Shown: positions 7,851 to 8,264 of the stretch, one piece after another | Position numbering within the stretch: position 1 is the first letter of the stretch | How the letters are laid out: the number at the start of each line of letters is the position of its first letter | Assembly: GCA_017443885.1 (NCBI GenBank) | Contig: JAFSXW010000083.1 | Location: forward strand, 1-8,264 | DNA from: Clostridia bacterium | Lineage (GTDB): Bacteria > Bacillota > Clostridia > Christensenellales > UBA1242 | Length of the DNA: 8,264 bases | Direction of reading: 5' to 3' | Notes under the pieces: generated by a model | What the model was told of the DNA's origin: nothing | What the model saw: only the letters and a program-made list of their open reading frames with translations | Database searches by the model: none | Position numbers and translations under genes: made by a program

Positions 7851-8000
7851 TACTTTCTCTATTACTCACGTTAGAAACTTTTAAATTGTGATAAAGAAGA
7901 AAGAAAACAAAAAGCCATCTGAATAGAGCGTACTCATTGTACGTGACTTTCAGTGGCTTTTTGAATTTCTGCACTTATTCGCGCAATTTAAAAGTTTCTA
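7851..8000 (-). repeat. Structured tandem repeat, unit 2 (tuf-proximal), with 17-bp terminal inverted repeat
   Basis: This 150-bp unit shares with unit 1 the left block ATTACTCACGTTAGAAACTT (7861-7880), the core GCGTACTCATTGTAC (7928-7942) and AATTTCTG (7964-7971). Landmark spacing to unit 1 is 144, 146 and 147 bp. It also has a perfect 17-bp inverted repeat, TAGAAACTTTTAAATTG at 7872-7888 and its complement CAATTTAAAAGTTTCTA at 7984-8000, which unit 1 lacks on its right side. The right arm ends on the tuf stop codon. Confidence 0.82.
7895..7963 (-). terminator. First tuf terminator hairpin (unit 2), possibly bidirectional
   Basis: CAAAAAGCCA (7908-7917) pairs with TGGCTTTTTG (7954-7963). 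Inside it CTGAA (7919-7923) pairs with TTCAG (7949-7953), and the apex is CGTAC/GTACG (7929-7933 and 7939-7943) around a 5-nt loop. On the minus strand the stem ends in TTTTTG followed by a T/C-rich tract, suiting tuf termination. On the plus strand it ends in five Ts, so it may also stop ATPase transcripts. Confidence 0.72.
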
Positions 8001-8264
8001 TTTAATGATTTTAGAAACAACACCCGAACCAACAGTTCTTCCGCCTTCACGAATAGCGAAGCGTAATCCTTCTTCAATAGCAATTGGAGTGATTAATTTA
8101 ACTGTCATTCTTGTGTTATCGCCAGGCATAACCATTTCAGTTCCTTCTGGAAGTTCAATAGAACCTGTAACGTCAGTAGTTCTGAAATAGAATTGTGGAC
8201 GATAGTTGTTGAAGAATGGAGTATGACGACCACCTTCTTCTTTGGTTAGAACGTAAACTTCAGC
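7998..8264 (-). CDS. tuf: Elongation factor Tu, C-terminal part
   Basis: Minus-strand translation from the right edge to the TAG at 7998-8000 gives the last 88 residues of EF-Tu, the GTPase that delivers aminoacyl-tRNA to the ribosome. The segment is domain 3: EEGGRHTPFFNNYRPQFYFR, then TTDVTG, MVMPGDN, and the near-invariant end EEGLRFAIREGGRTVGSGVV. The final residues SKIIK replace the more usual TKIIE or similar. The N-terminal G domain and domain 2 lie beyond the window. The gene converges on the P-type ATPase, and its stop codon is the outermost three bases of the inverted repeat in structured unit 2. No frameshift is seen in the visible part. Confidence 0.97.
   Translation of the reverse strand, partial: AEVYVLTKEEGGRHTPFFNNYRPQFYFRTTDVTGSIELPEGTEMVMPGDNTRMTVKLITPIAIEEGLRFAIREGGRTVGSGVVSKIIK

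Noticed and set aside
7696..7974. A 92-codon open frame on the minus strand containing the repeated peptide LKVSNVSNR.
   Set aside because: The peptide repeat mirrors the DNA repeat. The conserved core GTACAATGAGTAC is read in different frames in the two units (spacing 144 versus 146 bp), so selection is not on protein. It also has a phenylalanine run from the T tract and no clear ribosome binding site.
7707..8000. Possible integron attC site or CRISPR array.
   Set aside because: The canonical attC end boxes are not found and no integrase is present; here the apex rather than the ends is best conserved. Only two long, diverged units occur, without short repeats and unique spacers.
8005..8190. 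A 61-codon open frame on the plus strand.
   Set aside because: It is antisense to the highly conserved tuf coding sequence and has no family resemblance.

Overview
The window is a strongly AT-rich stretch of bacterial chromosome carrying ordinary housekeeping and membrane genes. Short intergenic gaps, AGGAG/AAGGG-type ribosome binding sites, sigma-A-like promoters and the protein families present fit a low-GC Gram-positive (Firmicutes-like, probably uncultured clostridial or related) organism. I cannot name the species from this window. The standard bacterial code fits: the long genes have no internal TGA, tryptophan is read from TGG, and radC ends in TGA.

Layout. Positions 1-2365 hold a leftward two-gene operon: lemA (LemA-family membrane protein) followed, with a 1-nt stop/start overlap, by a large DUF2207-type membrane protein whose glycine-rich C-terminus runs off the left edge. 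A good promoter for this pair lies at 2404-2432. Rightward from 2505 come radC (JAMM/MPN-domain protein), lysS (class II lysyl-tRNA synthetase, with a 12/12 consensus promoter whose -35 box overlaps the radC stop codon), a rho-independent terminator at 4846-4874, and a P2A-type cation ATPase (probable Ca2+ pump). At the right edge, on the minus strand and convergent with the ATPase, is the C-terminal end of tuf (EF-Tu).

The most unusual part is the 345-bp gap between the ATPase and tuf. It is filled by two tandem units of about 145-150 bp. They share end sequences and an identical apical stem-loop, but the hairpin arms differ in sequence while remaining self-complementary in each unit, which is the pattern expected of a selected RNA structure. 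The unit next to tuf is also bounded by a perfect 17-bp inverted repeat whose outer end coincides with the tuf stop codon. On the minus strand both hairpins are followed by T-rich tracts, so they probably act as tandem tuf terminators. Whether they belong to a wider repeat or RNA family needs a genome comparison.

Apart from the lemA/DUF2207 pair, which is a commonly seen pairing, the genes do not form one pathway: they are DNA metabolism (radC), translation (lysS, tuf) and ion transport (ATPase).
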